A stretch of 64,000 bases of DNA from assembly GCF_040605635.1 (NCBI RefSeq), contig NZ_JBEXDG010000012.1, positions 1 to 64,000 of the forward strand. The letters run 5' to 3'. The stretch is from Dactylosporangium sp040605635 (lineage in GTDB: Bacteria; Actinomycetota; Actinomycetes; Mycobacteriales; Micromonosporaceae). A model generated the notes under the pieces. That model had not been told where the DNA came from and ran no database searches. It was given only the letters and a program-made list of their open reading frames with translations. Below, piece after piece: positions 6,386-14,522 of the stretch (positions within the stretch are counted from its first letter, which is position 1; every line of letters begins with the position of its first letter). The translations under genes and the position numbers were made by a program.

Positions 6386-7966
6386 ATGACCACGAGCCCC
6401 AAGCGTCGCCGTCCTCGTAGCGGATTCGGCGACAAGCCGACCGGTGACCGCCGGATCGCCATCTACGTCCGCCGCTCCACCGACGACGAACGCCAGCCGT
6501 TCTCCATCGACGCACAGCTCGCCAGCTTGCGCGCGTACATCGCGTCACAGCCCGGCTGGACGCTCGTCGGTGAACCGTTCAGCGACGACGCATCCGGTGC
6601 CACAACCAATCGGCCAGGGTTGCAGCGAGCCCTCCACGCCGCCCAGGCCGATCGGTTCGATGTGCTGCTCGTGTACCGCGTCGACCGCTTCACCAGGCGC
6701 CTGTCGGACCTCCTGGAGCTACTCGGCCAGCTCGACGAGGCCGGCGTGGCGTTCGTGTCCGCCACCGAGCCGTTCGACACCTCCACCTCGATCGGGCGGA
6801 TGCTGGTGCAGTTGCTCGGCGTCTTCGCCGAGTTCGAACGCGAGACGATCATCGACCGGGTCATCAATGGCATGGCGGCCAAGGCGCAGAAGGGTCAATG
6901 GGTGGGCGGCAACCGCCCCTACGGCTACCACGTCGACCGGCCCACCCAGAAACTGACGGTCCACGAGGCTGAGGCGCCCATCGTGCGGGAGATCGCCCGC
7001 CTGTACGTCCACGAACGCCTCGGTACCCGGGCCATCGCCACCGAACTCAACCGGCGCGGCATCACCAACCGCACCGGCAAGCGATGGTCGGGCCTCACCA
7101 TCGGCCGCATTCTGGAGAGCCCCGCCTACGCCGGTGACATCTCCTACGCCGACGTCTACGTGGCCGACGCCCACCCGGCCCTGATCGACCGCGACACCTG
7201 GCGCCGCATCCGGGAGATCGCTGACGCCCGCACCGACGGTTCCCAGCGTGCGATGAGTGGCTCCGAGTATCACCTCACCGGCCTCATCACCTGCCCGGAC
7301 TGCGGCAACAAGTACATCGGAACCTCAGCGCGGGGGCGGAACCAGACCTACCGCTACTACACCTGTTACTCCCGCAGCCGGTACGGCACGCACGGCTGTT
7401 CGGCACCGCGCCTCGACGCGCCCGCCACCGACGACGCCACGCTGCAGGCGCTCTACAACTTCTACAGCGACGCCGACACCCTCATCCGGGACGCGATCGC
7501 CGAGGCCCGGAACCACCGTCGGGAGCGTCACGAGGACCGCCGCGCGGAACTCGACACCGTCCAGGCGGACATCATCGCGAAAAGCGGTGCGATCGAGCGC
7601 TACTTGACGGCGTTCGAGGCAGGCACCCTGGACGACACGATCGCCGGAGAACGGATCAAAGCACTCAAACAGGAAATCGTGGCACTCAGCAGCCGCCGGG
7701 ACGAGATCACCGACCTGATCGAGGACGAGCCGACCATGCCGGAGCCGGACACCCTGGAGGGCATCCGGGCAGAGCTGCGGCACGCCATCGCCGAGGGCGC
7801 GTCCGCCGAGCGGAAGGCCCTGATCGAACGCCTGATCGCGGAAATCAAGGTCACGGCCGACTATCGGATCATCCCGGTGTTTCGGGTGCCGCTGGGCGCG
7901 CCGGTTCGCGCACTGCCTCACATGGTGGGGCGGGCGGGACTCGAACCCGCGACCGAGGGATTATGA
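6386..7966 (+). CDS. Large serine recombinase (integrase), C-terminus encoded by the tRNA gene
   Basis: A 526-residue site-specific recombinase that inserts and excises the element. The resolvase domain covers about residues 23-165, with catalytic Ser31 in IYVRRSTDD and the YRVDRFTR arginines near 97-104. The recombinase domain follows (about 170-290), then a zinc ribbon with Cys303, Cys306, Cys327 and Cys338, then a coiled coil near 355-430. Start ATG 6386 has AAGGA upstream. The last 14 or so residues (MVGRAGLEPATEGL) are read from the complement of the tRNA gene at 7923-7999, so the reading frame crosses the attachment junction. Tyrosine integrases usually do this; a serine enzyme at a tRNA is unusual. 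Confidence 0.92.
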   Translation: MTTSPKRRRPRSGFGDKPTGDRRIAIYVRRSTDDERQPFSIDAQLASLRAYIASQPGWTLVGEPFSDDASGATTNRPGLQRALHAAQADRFDVLLVYRVDRFTRRLSDLLELLGQLDEAGVAFVSATEPFDTSTSIGRMLVQLLGVFAEFERETIIDRVINGMAAKAQKGQWVGGNRPYGYHVDRPTQKLTVHEAEAPIVREIARLYVHERLGTRAIATELNRRGITNRTGKRWSGLTIGRILESPAYAGDISYADVYVADAHPALIDRDTWRRIREIADARTDGSQRAMSGSEYHLTGLITCPDCGNKYIGTSARGRNQTYRYYTCYSRSRYGTHGCSAPRLDAPATDDATLQALYNFYSDADTLIRDAIAEARNHRRERHEDRRAELDTVQADIIAKSGAIERYLTAFEAGTLDDTIAGERIKALKQEIVALSSRRDEITDLIEDEPTMPEPDTLEGIRAELRHAIAEGASAERKALIERLIAEIKVTADYRIIPVFRVPLGAPVRALPHMVGRAGLEPATEGL

Positions 7967-7999
7967 GTCCCCTGCTCTAACCCGCTGAGCTACCGCCCC
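7923..7999 (-). tRNA. tRNA with CAT anticodon (Met or Ile2), element attachment site
   Basis: A full cloverleaf: acceptor GGGGCGG pairs with CCGCCCC, D-arm GCTCAGC-GGGTTAGAGC, anticodon loop CTCATAA (anticodon CAT), T-arm with GGTTCGAGTCC, discriminator A and encoded CCA (7923-7925). Elongator Met is most likely; lysidine-type Ile2 cannot be excluded from anticodon alone. The 3' end faces the recombinase gene, the usual geometry when an element inserts into the 3' part of a tRNA gene and restores it. Confidence 0.93.
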
Positions 8000-8067
8000 G
8001 AGCGATCGCAAGCTTACCGACCTGTGCAACCGGGACGCCGCCCGGAAAGGGGTCCGGGCGCTAAAAT

Positions 8068-8084
8068 GGCCCCGGTAAGGGGCC
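8068..8084 (-). terminator. Probable terminator after tRNA-Asn
   Basis: On the minus strand, hairpin GGCCCC-TTACC-GGGGCC is followed by ATTTTAG, a short intrinsic terminator just downstream of tRNA-Asn. A second 7-bp hairpin (8040-8046 with 8053-8059) lies next to it. Confidence 0.6.
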
Positions 8085-8092
8085 GTTTGGAG

Positions 8093-8165
8093 CTCCCGCG
8101 ATAGGACTCGAACCTATAACCTGCCGGTTAACAGCCGGCTGCTCTGCCAATTGAGCTACGCGGGA
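8093..8165 (-). tRNA. tRNA-Asn (GTT)
   Basis: Acceptor arms TCCCGCG and CGCGGGA, D-arm GCTCAATTGGCAGAGC, anticodon loop CTGTTAA (anticodon GTT), T-loop GGTTCGAGTCC and discriminator G. CCA is not encoded. Length 73 nt. The 244 bp between this gene and 8410 show nothing I can name. Confidence 0.95.
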
Positions 8166-8409
8166 TTGCAGCGTCCTGCGGGCTAACCCGGTGAATCAGG
8201 GCGACCGGCAAAGAGTACAGCACGGACCCCGGGGTCACGCCAGCGGGTTGTGCGCGGCGCGGCGGAGACCATCCCATCGTGTGCCAGATCTCTGCAAACG
8301 GGCACATGATCGATGTGTCGGAACGACGATGGACGGGTAACTCAGGCAGCAGGACGGCGCTGATGACCAGGCGATGACCGGGCGCAGGCCCAGAAGGAGG
8401 TAAGTCGCT

Positions 8410-8745
8410 ATGCGCGGCAAGCTACTGTTCCTCGGCGGACTGGCCGCGGGCTTTGTGCTCGGTGCCCGGGCCGGTCGGGAGAAGTATGAAGAGCTCAAGG
8501 CCACTGCTCTGAAGATCAAGGAGAGCCCGACGGTGCAGGAAGCCGCCGGGGTCGTCCAGGAGCAGGCGACGCGGCTCTACAGCGAGGGCAAGACCAAGGT
8601 GACCGACAAGCTGGCCAACAGCCGGTTCGCCGAGAGCGATCTCGGGCAGCGGCTGATGGGGTCGGAGACGCCCGCCATCGAGCGTGACGTCCTGGCCACG
8701 ACGGGTCCGTCGAAGACGACCCCCAGCGGCGGCACCAGCTTCTAA
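8410..8745 (+). CDS. YtxH-like small membrane-associated protein
   Basis: A 111-residue protein beginning with a hydrophobic segment, LLFLGGLAAGFVLGARAGREKYEEL, that matches the YtxH/GasV-like opening (Gly-rich helix then RxGREKYEE). An amphipathic helical middle (about 25-80) and a Ser/Thr/Pro-rich tail follow. Such proteins are often stress-linked and attached to the membrane; the exact role is unknown. AGAAGGAGGT lies upstream of ATG 8410. The gene ends before a strong bidirectional hairpin. Confidence 0.75.
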   Translation: MRGKLLFLGGLAAGFVLGARAGREKYEELKATALKIKESPTVQEAAGVVQEQATRLYSEGKTKVTDKLANSRFAESDLGQRLMGSETPAIERDVLATTGPSKTTPSGGTSF

Positions 8746-8791
8746 GCGCCCGAAAGCGCAAAGAGAGCGCCCGAAAGCACGAAGAGGACGC

Positions 8792-8827
8792 GAAAGGGCC
8801 GGCCCCACAACAGGGGCCGGCCCTTTC
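8792..8827. terminator. Bidirectional intrinsic terminator
   Basis: A perfect 15-bp stem (GAAAGGGCCGGCCCC and its complement) around ACAACA, with short A- and T-runs at its ends, between convergent genes 8410-8745 and 8836-9843. Confidence 0.85.
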
Positions 8828-8835
8828 ATCAGTGC

Positions 8836-9843
8836 TCAGGACGAGGACGAGAACGCCGCGTCGAAGGCGGCCGCCGGGGCGTCGAAGGCCAGGCGGCGCA
8901 CGAAGGACAGGGCCTCGGGGGCGCCGATGAGGCGGTCCATGCCGGCGTCCTCCCACTCGATCGAGATCGGGCCGTTGTAGCCGATCGCGTTGAGCGCGCG
9001 GAAGCAGTCCTCCCACGGCACGTCGCCGTGGCCGGTGGAGACGAAGTCCCAGCCGCGGCGCATGTCGGCCCACGGCAGGTGCGAGGCGAGCCGGCCGCGG
9101 CGGCCGTCGCCGGTGCGGACCTTGGCGTCCTTGCAGTCGACGTGGTAGATGCGGTCGGCGAAGTCGAAGATGAAGTTCACCGGGTCGAGCTCCTGCCACA
9201 CGAAGTGCGACGGGTCCCAGTTGAGGCCGAACGCGGGGCGGTTGCCGATCGCCTCGAGGGTGCGCTTGGTGGTCCAGTAGTCGTAGGCGATCTCGCTGGG
9301 GTGCACCTCGTGCGCGAAGCGGACGCCGACCTCGTCGAAGACGTCGAGGATCGGGTTCCAGCGGTCGGCGAAGTCCTGGTAACCGTCTTCGATCATCTGC
9401 GGCGGCACCGGCGGGAACATGGCCAGCGTGTGCCAGATGGACGAGCCGGTGAAGCCGACCACGACGTCGACCCCGAGCTTGCGGGCCGCGCGGGCGGTGT
9501 CCGCGATCTCAAGAGCGGCCCGCTGACGGACGCCTTCCGGGGAGCCGTCGCCCCAGATGCGGGCGGGCAGGATGCCCTGGTGACGCTGGTCGATCGGGTG
9601 GTCGCAGACGGCCTGGCCGACCAGGTGGTTGGAGATCGCGTAGACCTTCAGGTTGTGCTTGGCCAGGGTCTCCAGCTTCCGGTCCACGTAGGAGTCGTCG
9701 GAGAGCGCCTTGTCGACCTCGAAGTGGTCGCCCCAGCAGGCGATCTCGAGGCCGTCGTAGCCCCACTCCGAGGCGAGCCGGCAGACCTCCTCGAAGGGCA
9801 GATCGGCCCACTGGCCGGTGAACAGCGTGATTGGACGCGCCAT
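8836..9843 (-). CDS. Sugar phosphate isomerase/epimerase (TIM barrel, AP_endonuc_2 family)
   Basis: A 335-residue cytoplasmic enzyme of the xylose-isomerase-like TIM-barrel family. Barrel strands and metal-site residues are visible in DGLEIACWGDHFEVD, NHLVGQ, VVVGFTGSS, FAHEVHPSEIAYD, FGLNWDPSHFVWQ, IYHVDCKDAK and ISIEWEDAGMDR. These enzymes isomerise or epimerise sugars or cyclitols such as inosose. Start ATG 9843 has GGAGG upstream, and a good promoter lies at 9982-10010. It heads a block of sugar-catabolism genes on this strand, but is transcribed on its own. Confidence 0.85.
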   Translation of the reverse strand: MARPITLFTGQWADLPFEEVCRLASEWGYDGLEIACWGDHFEVDKALSDDSYVDRKLETLAKHNLKVYAISNHLVGQAVCDHPIDQRHQGILPARIWGDGSPEGVRQRAALEIADTARAARKLGVDVVVGFTGSSIWHTLAMFPPVPPQMIEDGYQDFADRWNPILDVFDEVGVRFAHEVHPSEIAYDYWTTKRTLEAIGNRPAFGLNWDPSHFVWQELDPVNFIFDFADRIYHVDCKDAKVRTGDGRRGRLASHLPWADMRRGWDFVSTGHGDVPWEDCFRALNAIGYNGPISIEWEDAGMDRLIGAPEALSFVRRLAFDAPAAAFDAAFSSSS

Positions 9844-9981
9844 GAGTGATCCTCCGATGTAACGGCGGTGATGAGGGCGCGAGGGAGGGACCTGCAAAAG
9901 AGGCCGCGGACACGTGTTGCGGCGCGGGTGGGTTGCGCCTCCCACCCGCACCTGTCCGAGGGCCGACCAGGTGCTGAGCCC

Positions 9982-10010
9982 ATTTTATGAACGAGCCCCC
10001 ACCAGTACAA
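9982..10010 (-). promoter_or_regulatory. Promoter of the sugar isomerase/epimerase gene
   Basis: On the minus strand TTGTAC (10010-10005) and TAAAAT (9987-9982) are separated by exactly 17 bp, a near-consensus vegetative promoter in otherwise GC-rich sequence. It points at the gene starting at 9843 and leaves a leader of about 130 nt. The rest of the 366-bp gap (9844-10209) holds no gene I can support. Confidence 0.7.
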
Positions 10011-10209
10011 GCCGCAAAAAAGGCGACCCGTCCGCCCGGATCGCACCTGCCCGGCCACGGGGGGAGTCGGCGTCACCACCCGGGACGTTGTGGCAGGTGC
10101 TGTGGTGCATCCGAGCGGACGGGGCCCGGACGGCGAGGCCGGTCGGCGTCGCGACCCCGCCACCCGTCTGTTCAGCCGTGGGCAGCGCCACGACTGAAAT
10201 CACAGGAGT

Positions 10210-11760
10210 TCAGGCGTTGAACAACGTGAACTCGTCGACATCGAAGAGCGATCCGCTGCCACCGCGGAACACCAGGTAGATCGTGGTCGAGGCGTTGGTG
10301 CTCAACGCCACCGAGGCGGTCCGGAACGTGTCCCAGCCGCCGGTGTTGGCGACCGCGAGGGAGCCGAGCAGCGCGCCGGTCGCGGAGCCGGCCCGGAACT
10401 CGATCGTGCCGCCGGGACCCGCCGAGGACCACTTGACGCGGACGCCGGCGACGTTGGACAGCGTGACCCCGGAGTACGCGGCCCAGTCGTTGTTGTCGAT
10501 GAAGCCCGCGGTCTGGCCACCGGTGGCGGGGCCGTGCGCGGCGACCTGCAGGCCGCTGTTCGACGACCACGCCTCACCCTGGCGGGTGGTCGAAGCACGG
10601 GTCAGCGTGATCTGGTCCAGGTCGAACAGTGAGCTGCCGGTGCCCTTGAACACCAGGTACAGCGTCGTGTTCGTGCTCGTGGAGAGCGGGGTGAACACGT
10701 CGCGGAAGGTGTCCCAGCTGCCGGTGTTGGCGATCGCGGCGCTGCCGAGCAGGGTTCCGGTGGTCGAGCCGGCGCGGATCTCGACGGTACCGCCGGCGCC
10801 GGCCGACGACGTCCGCAGCGTGGCGCCGGTGACGTTGGACAGGTTCACGCCGTTGAACGCGATCCAGTCGTTGTTGTCGATGTAGCCGGCGGTCTTGCCG
10901 CCGACGGCGGGCGCGTGGTCCGCGACCTGGACGCCGCCGGTGGACGACCACGCCTCGCCCTGGTAGACGCTGCCGGACGGCACGACCGGGGCGGCGCAGT
11001 TGCCGTCGGCCCGCTTGGCGGTGTACCGCAGCGCACCCAGCAGCAGGTTGCGGAAGTTGGCGTCGGCGTAGCTCTCCTCGGTGTGCCCGAAGCCGGTGTA
11101 GAACGACCGGCCGTTGTCGATGGTCTTGCACCAGGTGATCGGGTGGTCGCCGCTCATCGAGCCACCCGAGTACGACGACTCGTTGAGCGAGGCCAGGACG
11201 TGCGCCGTGGCCCGCGGGTTGGTCTGGTAGTTGTACCACTCGTCGGTGCGGGTCCAGGTGGCGCCGAGGTGGGCCGTCGCCGGGTGGCTGCGGTCCTCGA
11301 CATTGACGCTCGCCTGCTGGATCGCCGGGTGCGAGGCGAACCAGGCGCCGACCAGCGTGCCGTAGAACGGCCAGCTGTACTCGGTGTCGGCCGCCGCGTG
11401 CACGCCGACGTACCCGCCGCCGCCGCGGATGTAGCTCTCGAAGGCGGTCTGCTGGGCGTCGTTGAGCACGTCGCCGGTCGTCGACATGAACACCACCGTC
11501 TGGTACTGGGCCAGGTTGGCGGTGGTGAACGCGGCGGCGTCCTCGGTGGCGGTGACGGTGAAGTTGTTGGTGGTGCCGAGCGACTGCACGGCGGCGATGC
11601 CGTTGGGGATCGCCGAGTGGCGGAAGCCGGCGGTCTTGGAGAAGACGAGGACCTTGTACGGGGCGTCGGCGGCGCTGGCGGGCGCCGGGTTCAGTGTTGC
11701 CGCGACGAGCAGGCCCGCCGTAGCGGCGGCGAACCAGTTCCGGACGGTGCGTCTGGGCAT
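10210..11760 (-). CDS. Secreted ThuA-domain protein with two CBM6-type modules
   Basis: A 516-residue exported protein. Residues 1-30 are a signal peptide (arginines, hydrophobic core, ASA cut site). Residues about 34-265 form a ThuA/trehalose-utilisation-like domain (KVLVFSKTAGFRHSAI, YVGVHAAADTEY, PITWCKTIDNGRSFYTGFGH), a glutamine-amidotransferase-like fold often joined to carbohydrate-binding modules. Two copies of a carbohydrate-binding module family 6 domain of about 120 residues follow, each starting QGEAWSS and ending FD(L/V)D(Q/E)(I/F)TL. AAGGAA precedes ATG 11760. It probably binds polysaccharide outside the cell, and its place next to xylose isomerase suggests plant cell-wall sugars. 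The catalytic activity of ThuA domains is not settled. Confidence 0.85.
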   Translation of the reverse strand: MPRRTVRNWFAAATAGLLVAATLNPAPASAADAPYKVLVFSKTAGFRHSAIPNGIAAVQSLGTTNNFTVTATEDAAAFTTANLAQYQTVVFMSTTGDVLNDAQQTAFESYIRGGGGYVGVHAAADTEYSWPFYGTLVGAWFASHPAIQQASVNVEDRSHPATAHLGATWTRTDEWYNYQTNPRATAHVLASLNESSYSGGSMSGDHPITWCKTIDNGRSFYTGFGHTEESYADANFRNLLLGALRYTAKRADGNCAAPVVPSGSVYQGEAWSSTGGVQVADHAPAVGGKTAGYIDNNDWIAFNGVNLSNVTGATLRTSSAGAGGTVEIRAGSTTGTLLGSAAIANTGSWDTFRDVFTPLSTSTNTTLYLVFKGTGSSLFDLDQITLTRASTTRQGEAWSSNSGLQVAAHGPATGGQTAGFIDNNDWAAYSGVTLSNVAGVRVKWSSAGPGGTIEFRAGSATGALLGSLAVANTGGWDTFRTASVALSTNASTTIYLVFRGGSGSLFDVDEFTLFNA

Positions 11761-11833
11761 GACAGTTCCTTCACGATGGGCGTGAGCGCGCGCCGTCGCG
11801 CCGTCATGATGTCGATTCAGTTGTTCCTGTCCC

Positions 11834-11868
11834 GCCGGCGCGGCACCGGGAAAGCGTGCCGCGCCGGC
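11834..11868. terminator. Strong hairpin between the ThuA gene and xylA
   Basis: A perfect 13-bp stem (GCCGGCGCGGCAC and its complement) with a 9-nt loop, downstream of xylA. No T-run is present; it may end xylA transcripts or stabilise their 3' end. Confidence 0.55.
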
Positions 11869-11951
11869 CTGACCGACCCTTCCCCGCCGGCCTCCCCGGT
11901 CGCGGGGCGCAACCGCGGCCGGGCCCTCGCTGCCGGCGAGGAAAAGCTTCG

Positions 11952-13130
11952 TTATCCCCTGACACCCAGGAGGTGTTCCATGGCGAGCTGGTCGAGCCGC
12001 TCGAAGGCCATCCCGCGGGCGGCCACCGCCTCGACGTCGATCTCCTCGGCACGCAGCGTCGCCAGGGACTCCCCCGGCATCAGCGTCGGCACCGACAGCT
12101 CGTCGACCCGGGCCGTGGCCAGGGCGGCCGAGACCTCGGGGTCGTCGCGGAACGTGCGGACCTTGTCCTTGAGGATCAGGTAGTTGCGCATGCACGCAGC
12201 CGCGGTGACCCACACCCCGGCGGCGTCCTCGGTACGTGGTGGCTTGTAGTCGAAGTGGCGGGGACCCGCGTACGCCGTCGGATAGCCGGAGCTGTTCTCC
12301 AGGACGTCGACGGTCCAGAACGCGCCGCGCAGGTTGCCGGCGCCGAAGCGCAGGTCCTGGTCGAAGCGCGGGCCGTGCTGACCGTTGAGGTCGATGTGGA
12401 ACAGTTTGCCGTGCCAGAGCGCCTGGGCGATGCCGTGGGCGAAGTTGAGCCCGGCCATCTCCTCGTGCCCGACCTCCGGGTTGAGCCCCACCCGCGACGG
12501 CTCATCCAGGGTCGAGATCAGCGCGAGGGCGTGACCGATCGTCGGCAGCAGGATGTCGCCGCGCGGCTCGTTGGGCTTGGGTTCGATGGCGAGGCGGATG
12601 TCGTAGCCGCGTTCCCGGATGTACGCGCAGAGAGCGTTGATCGCCTCGCGGTACCGGTCCAGGGCCGCGCGCATCTGCTTGCCGGCCCCGGACTCCGCGC
12701 CTTCCCGGCCGCCCCACAGCACGTAGGTCGGCGCGCCGAGCTCGGCGGCGAGGTCGATGTTGCGCAGCACCTTCTGCAGCGCGAAGCGGCGGACGGCACG
12801 GTCGTTGGCGGTGAACGCGCCGTCCTTGAAGATGGGGTGGCCGAACAGGTTCGTGGTCGCCATCGACACGACCAGGCCGCTGGTGTCGAGGGCTTCGCGG
12901 AACCGGCCGATCAACTTGTCACGGACGGTGTCGTCGCTGCCGAAGGGGATCAGGTCGTCGTCGTGGAAGCTCACCCCGTACGCCCCCAGCTCCGCGAGCC
13001 GGTGCACGGACTCGACGGGGTCGAGCGCCGCGCGGGACGCCGAGCCGAAGACGTCCTGGGCCTGCCAGCCCACCGTCCAGAGCCCGAACGAGAACCGGTC
13101 CGCAGGCGTGGGGGCGTAGGGATCGTTCAT
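11952..13130 (-). CDS. xylA: Xylose isomerase
   Basis: A 392-residue enzyme of the short actinomycete class that converts D-xylose to D-xylulose (and glucose to fructose). Diagnostic segments include FSFGLWTVGWQ at the start, YGVSFHDDDLIPFG with the catalytic His, WGGREGAES, IEPKPNEPRGD, NPEVGHEEMAG and HIDLNGQHGPRFDQDLRFG with the metal ligands. ATG 13130 lies directly after a micro-ORF repeat that supplies GGAGG 7 nt upstream. It follows the oxidoreductase gene in the same direction and belongs with the ABC importer and ROK gene. No xylulokinase is present in the window. Confidence 0.97.
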   Translation of the reverse strand: MNDPYAPTPADRFSFGLWTVGWQAQDVFGSASRAALDPVESVHRLAELGAYGVSFHDDDLIPFGSDDTVRDKLIGRFREALDTSGLVVSMATTNLFGHPIFKDGAFTANDRAVRRFALQKVLRNIDLAAELGAPTYVLWGGREGAESGAGKQMRAALDRYREAINALCAYIRERGYDIRLAIEPKPNEPRGDILLPTIGHALALISTLDEPSRVGLNPEVGHEEMAGLNFAHGIAQALWHGKLFHIDLNGQHGPRFDQDLRFGAGNLRGAFWTVDVLENSSGYPTAYAGPRHFDYKPPRTEDAAGVWVTAAACMRNYLILKDKVRTFRDDPEVSAALATARVDELSVPTLMPGESLATLRAEEIDVEAVAARGMAFERLDQLAMEHLLGVRG

Positions 13131-13308
13131 TCCGTCGCCTCCGCTGCGCTCCAGCGCCGGCCTGAACCGGCACTGAGCCCATGACGAGCGATCGCTCCGC
13201 TGCGCTGCGGATCACTCATTCCGTCGCCTCCGCTGCGCTCCAGCGCCGGCCTGAACCGGCACTGAGCCCATGACGAGCGATCACTGCGCTGCGCTGCGGA
13301 TCACTCAT
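13127..13308 (-). repeat. Two tandem 89-bp repeats, each a 30-codon micro-ORF coupling two genes
   Basis: Units at 13131-13219 and 13220-13308 differ at only two positions. Read on the minus strand, each opens with ATGA, where the oxidoreductase stop TGA overlaps the first ATG. Each encodes a 30-residue peptide (MSDPQRS..., then GLSAGSGRRWSAAEATE) whose stop overlaps the next start in another ATGA. Each ends with GGAGG 7 nt before that start. The chain therefore runs oxidoreductase, micro-ORF, micro-ORF, xylA with 4-nt overlaps throughout. A diverged third copy of exactly the same length lies at 39749-39837. Confidence 0.85.
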
Positions 13309-14480
13309 GCCAGCACGCTGACCCAGGACGCGTCGGACTTCTCCACGGCGTCCAGCACGAGTTGTACCTGCAGCGCCTCCTCGAACGACGGCGTCGGATC
13401 CTGTCCGGTGGCCACCGCCTCGATGAAGTCCCGCATCTCGTGGGTGAACGAGTGCTCGTAGCCGATGATGTGCCCCGGCGGCCACCACGCGGCGACGTAC
13501 GGGTGCTCGCCCTCGGTCACCAGGATCCGGCTGAAGCCCTGCTCGGCGGTCGGCCTGGTGGCGTCGTAGTACTCCAGTTCGTTGAGCCGCTCCAGGTCGA
13601 ACACCAGCGAGCCGAGCTCACCGTTGATCTCGACCTTGAGCCCGTTCTTGCGGCCGGTCGCGAAGCGGGTCGCCTCGTAGGTGGCCAGGCCACCGCCGGA
13701 GAGCCGCGCGACGAAGACAGCCGCGTCGTCGACGGTGACCTCCCCCGTCGTCGCGCCGGCGCTCGCCGACAGCCCACTGGACGCCTCAGGGAGCGGACGC
13801 TCCTTGATGAACGTCTCCGTGATGCCCGTGACACCGGTGATCTGCTGGCCGGTGACGAACTGGGTCAGGTCGATGATGTGCGCGCCGATGTCGCCGAGCG
13901 CGCCCGAGCCGGCCTTGTCCTTCTGGAGCCGCCAGACGAGCGGGAAGTTCGGATCGGTGATCCAGTCCTGCAGATAGACGGCTCTGACGTGCCGGATCGC
14001 GCCGAGCCGGCCGTCGGCGATGAGGTTGCGCATCAGCGACACGGCGGGGACCCGGCGGTAGTTGAACCCGCAGGCGGACCGGACGCCGAGCGCCCGGGCC
14101 TTGACCGCCGCCGCGACCATCGCGCGCGCCTCGTCGACCGTGTTGGCGAGAGGCTTCTCGCACAGCACGTGCTTGCCCGCTTCCAGCGCGGCGATGGCGA
14201 TCTCGGCGTGGCTGTCGCCCGGGGTACAGACGTCGATGACGTCGATGTCGTCCCGGGCGATCAGCTCGCGCCAGTCGGTCACCGCTTCGGCCCACCCGAG
14301 CCGGCTAGCGGCGTCCGCCACCTTCGCCCCATCGCGGCCGCAGACGGCGACCATGGTCGCCCGCGCAGGCAGGTCGAAGACCCGGTTCACGGTGCGCCAC
14401 GCCTGTGAGTGCGCGGCGCCCATGAACGCGTATCCGACCATGCCGACGCGCAGCTCCCCGCTGCTGCCCTGAGTGGACAC
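13305..14480 (-). CDS. Gfo/Idh/MocA-family NAD(P)-dependent oxidoreductase
   Basis: A 391-residue dehydrogenase acting on a sugar or cyclitol. Rossmann domain at the N-terminus (RVGMVGYAFMGAAHSQAW, VAVCGRDG), the family-diagnostic CEKPLA near residue 110, then the alpha/beta substrate domain (GFNYRRVPAV, GALGDIGAHIIDL with the catalytic His/Asp region). It sits between the importer's binding-protein gene and xylA, so it probably oxidises or epimerises the imported sugar. The stop is the first element of the micro-ORF chain leading into xylA. Confidence 0.9.
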   Translation of the reverse strand: MSTQGSSGELRVGMVGYAFMGAAHSQAWRTVNRVFDLPARATMVAVCGRDGAKVADAASRLGWAEAVTDWRELIARDDIDVIDVCTPGDSHAEIAIAALEAGKHVLCEKPLANTVDEARAMVAAAVKARALGVRSACGFNYRRVPAVSLMRNLIADGRLGAIRHVRAVYLQDWITDPNFPLVWRLQKDKAGSGALGDIGAHIIDLTQFVTGQQITGVTGITETFIKERPLPEASSGLSASAGATTGEVTVDDAAVFVARLSGGGLATYEATRFATGRKNGLKVEINGELGSLVFDLERLNELEYYDATRPTAEQGFSRILVTEGEHPYVAAWWPPGHIIGYEHSFTHEMRDFIEAVATGQDPTPSFEEALQVQLVLDAVEKSDASWVSVLA

Positions 14481-14522
14481 TTGGCGGTTCCTTTCTGGTG
14501 GTTGGCTCTACCTGACGACCTG

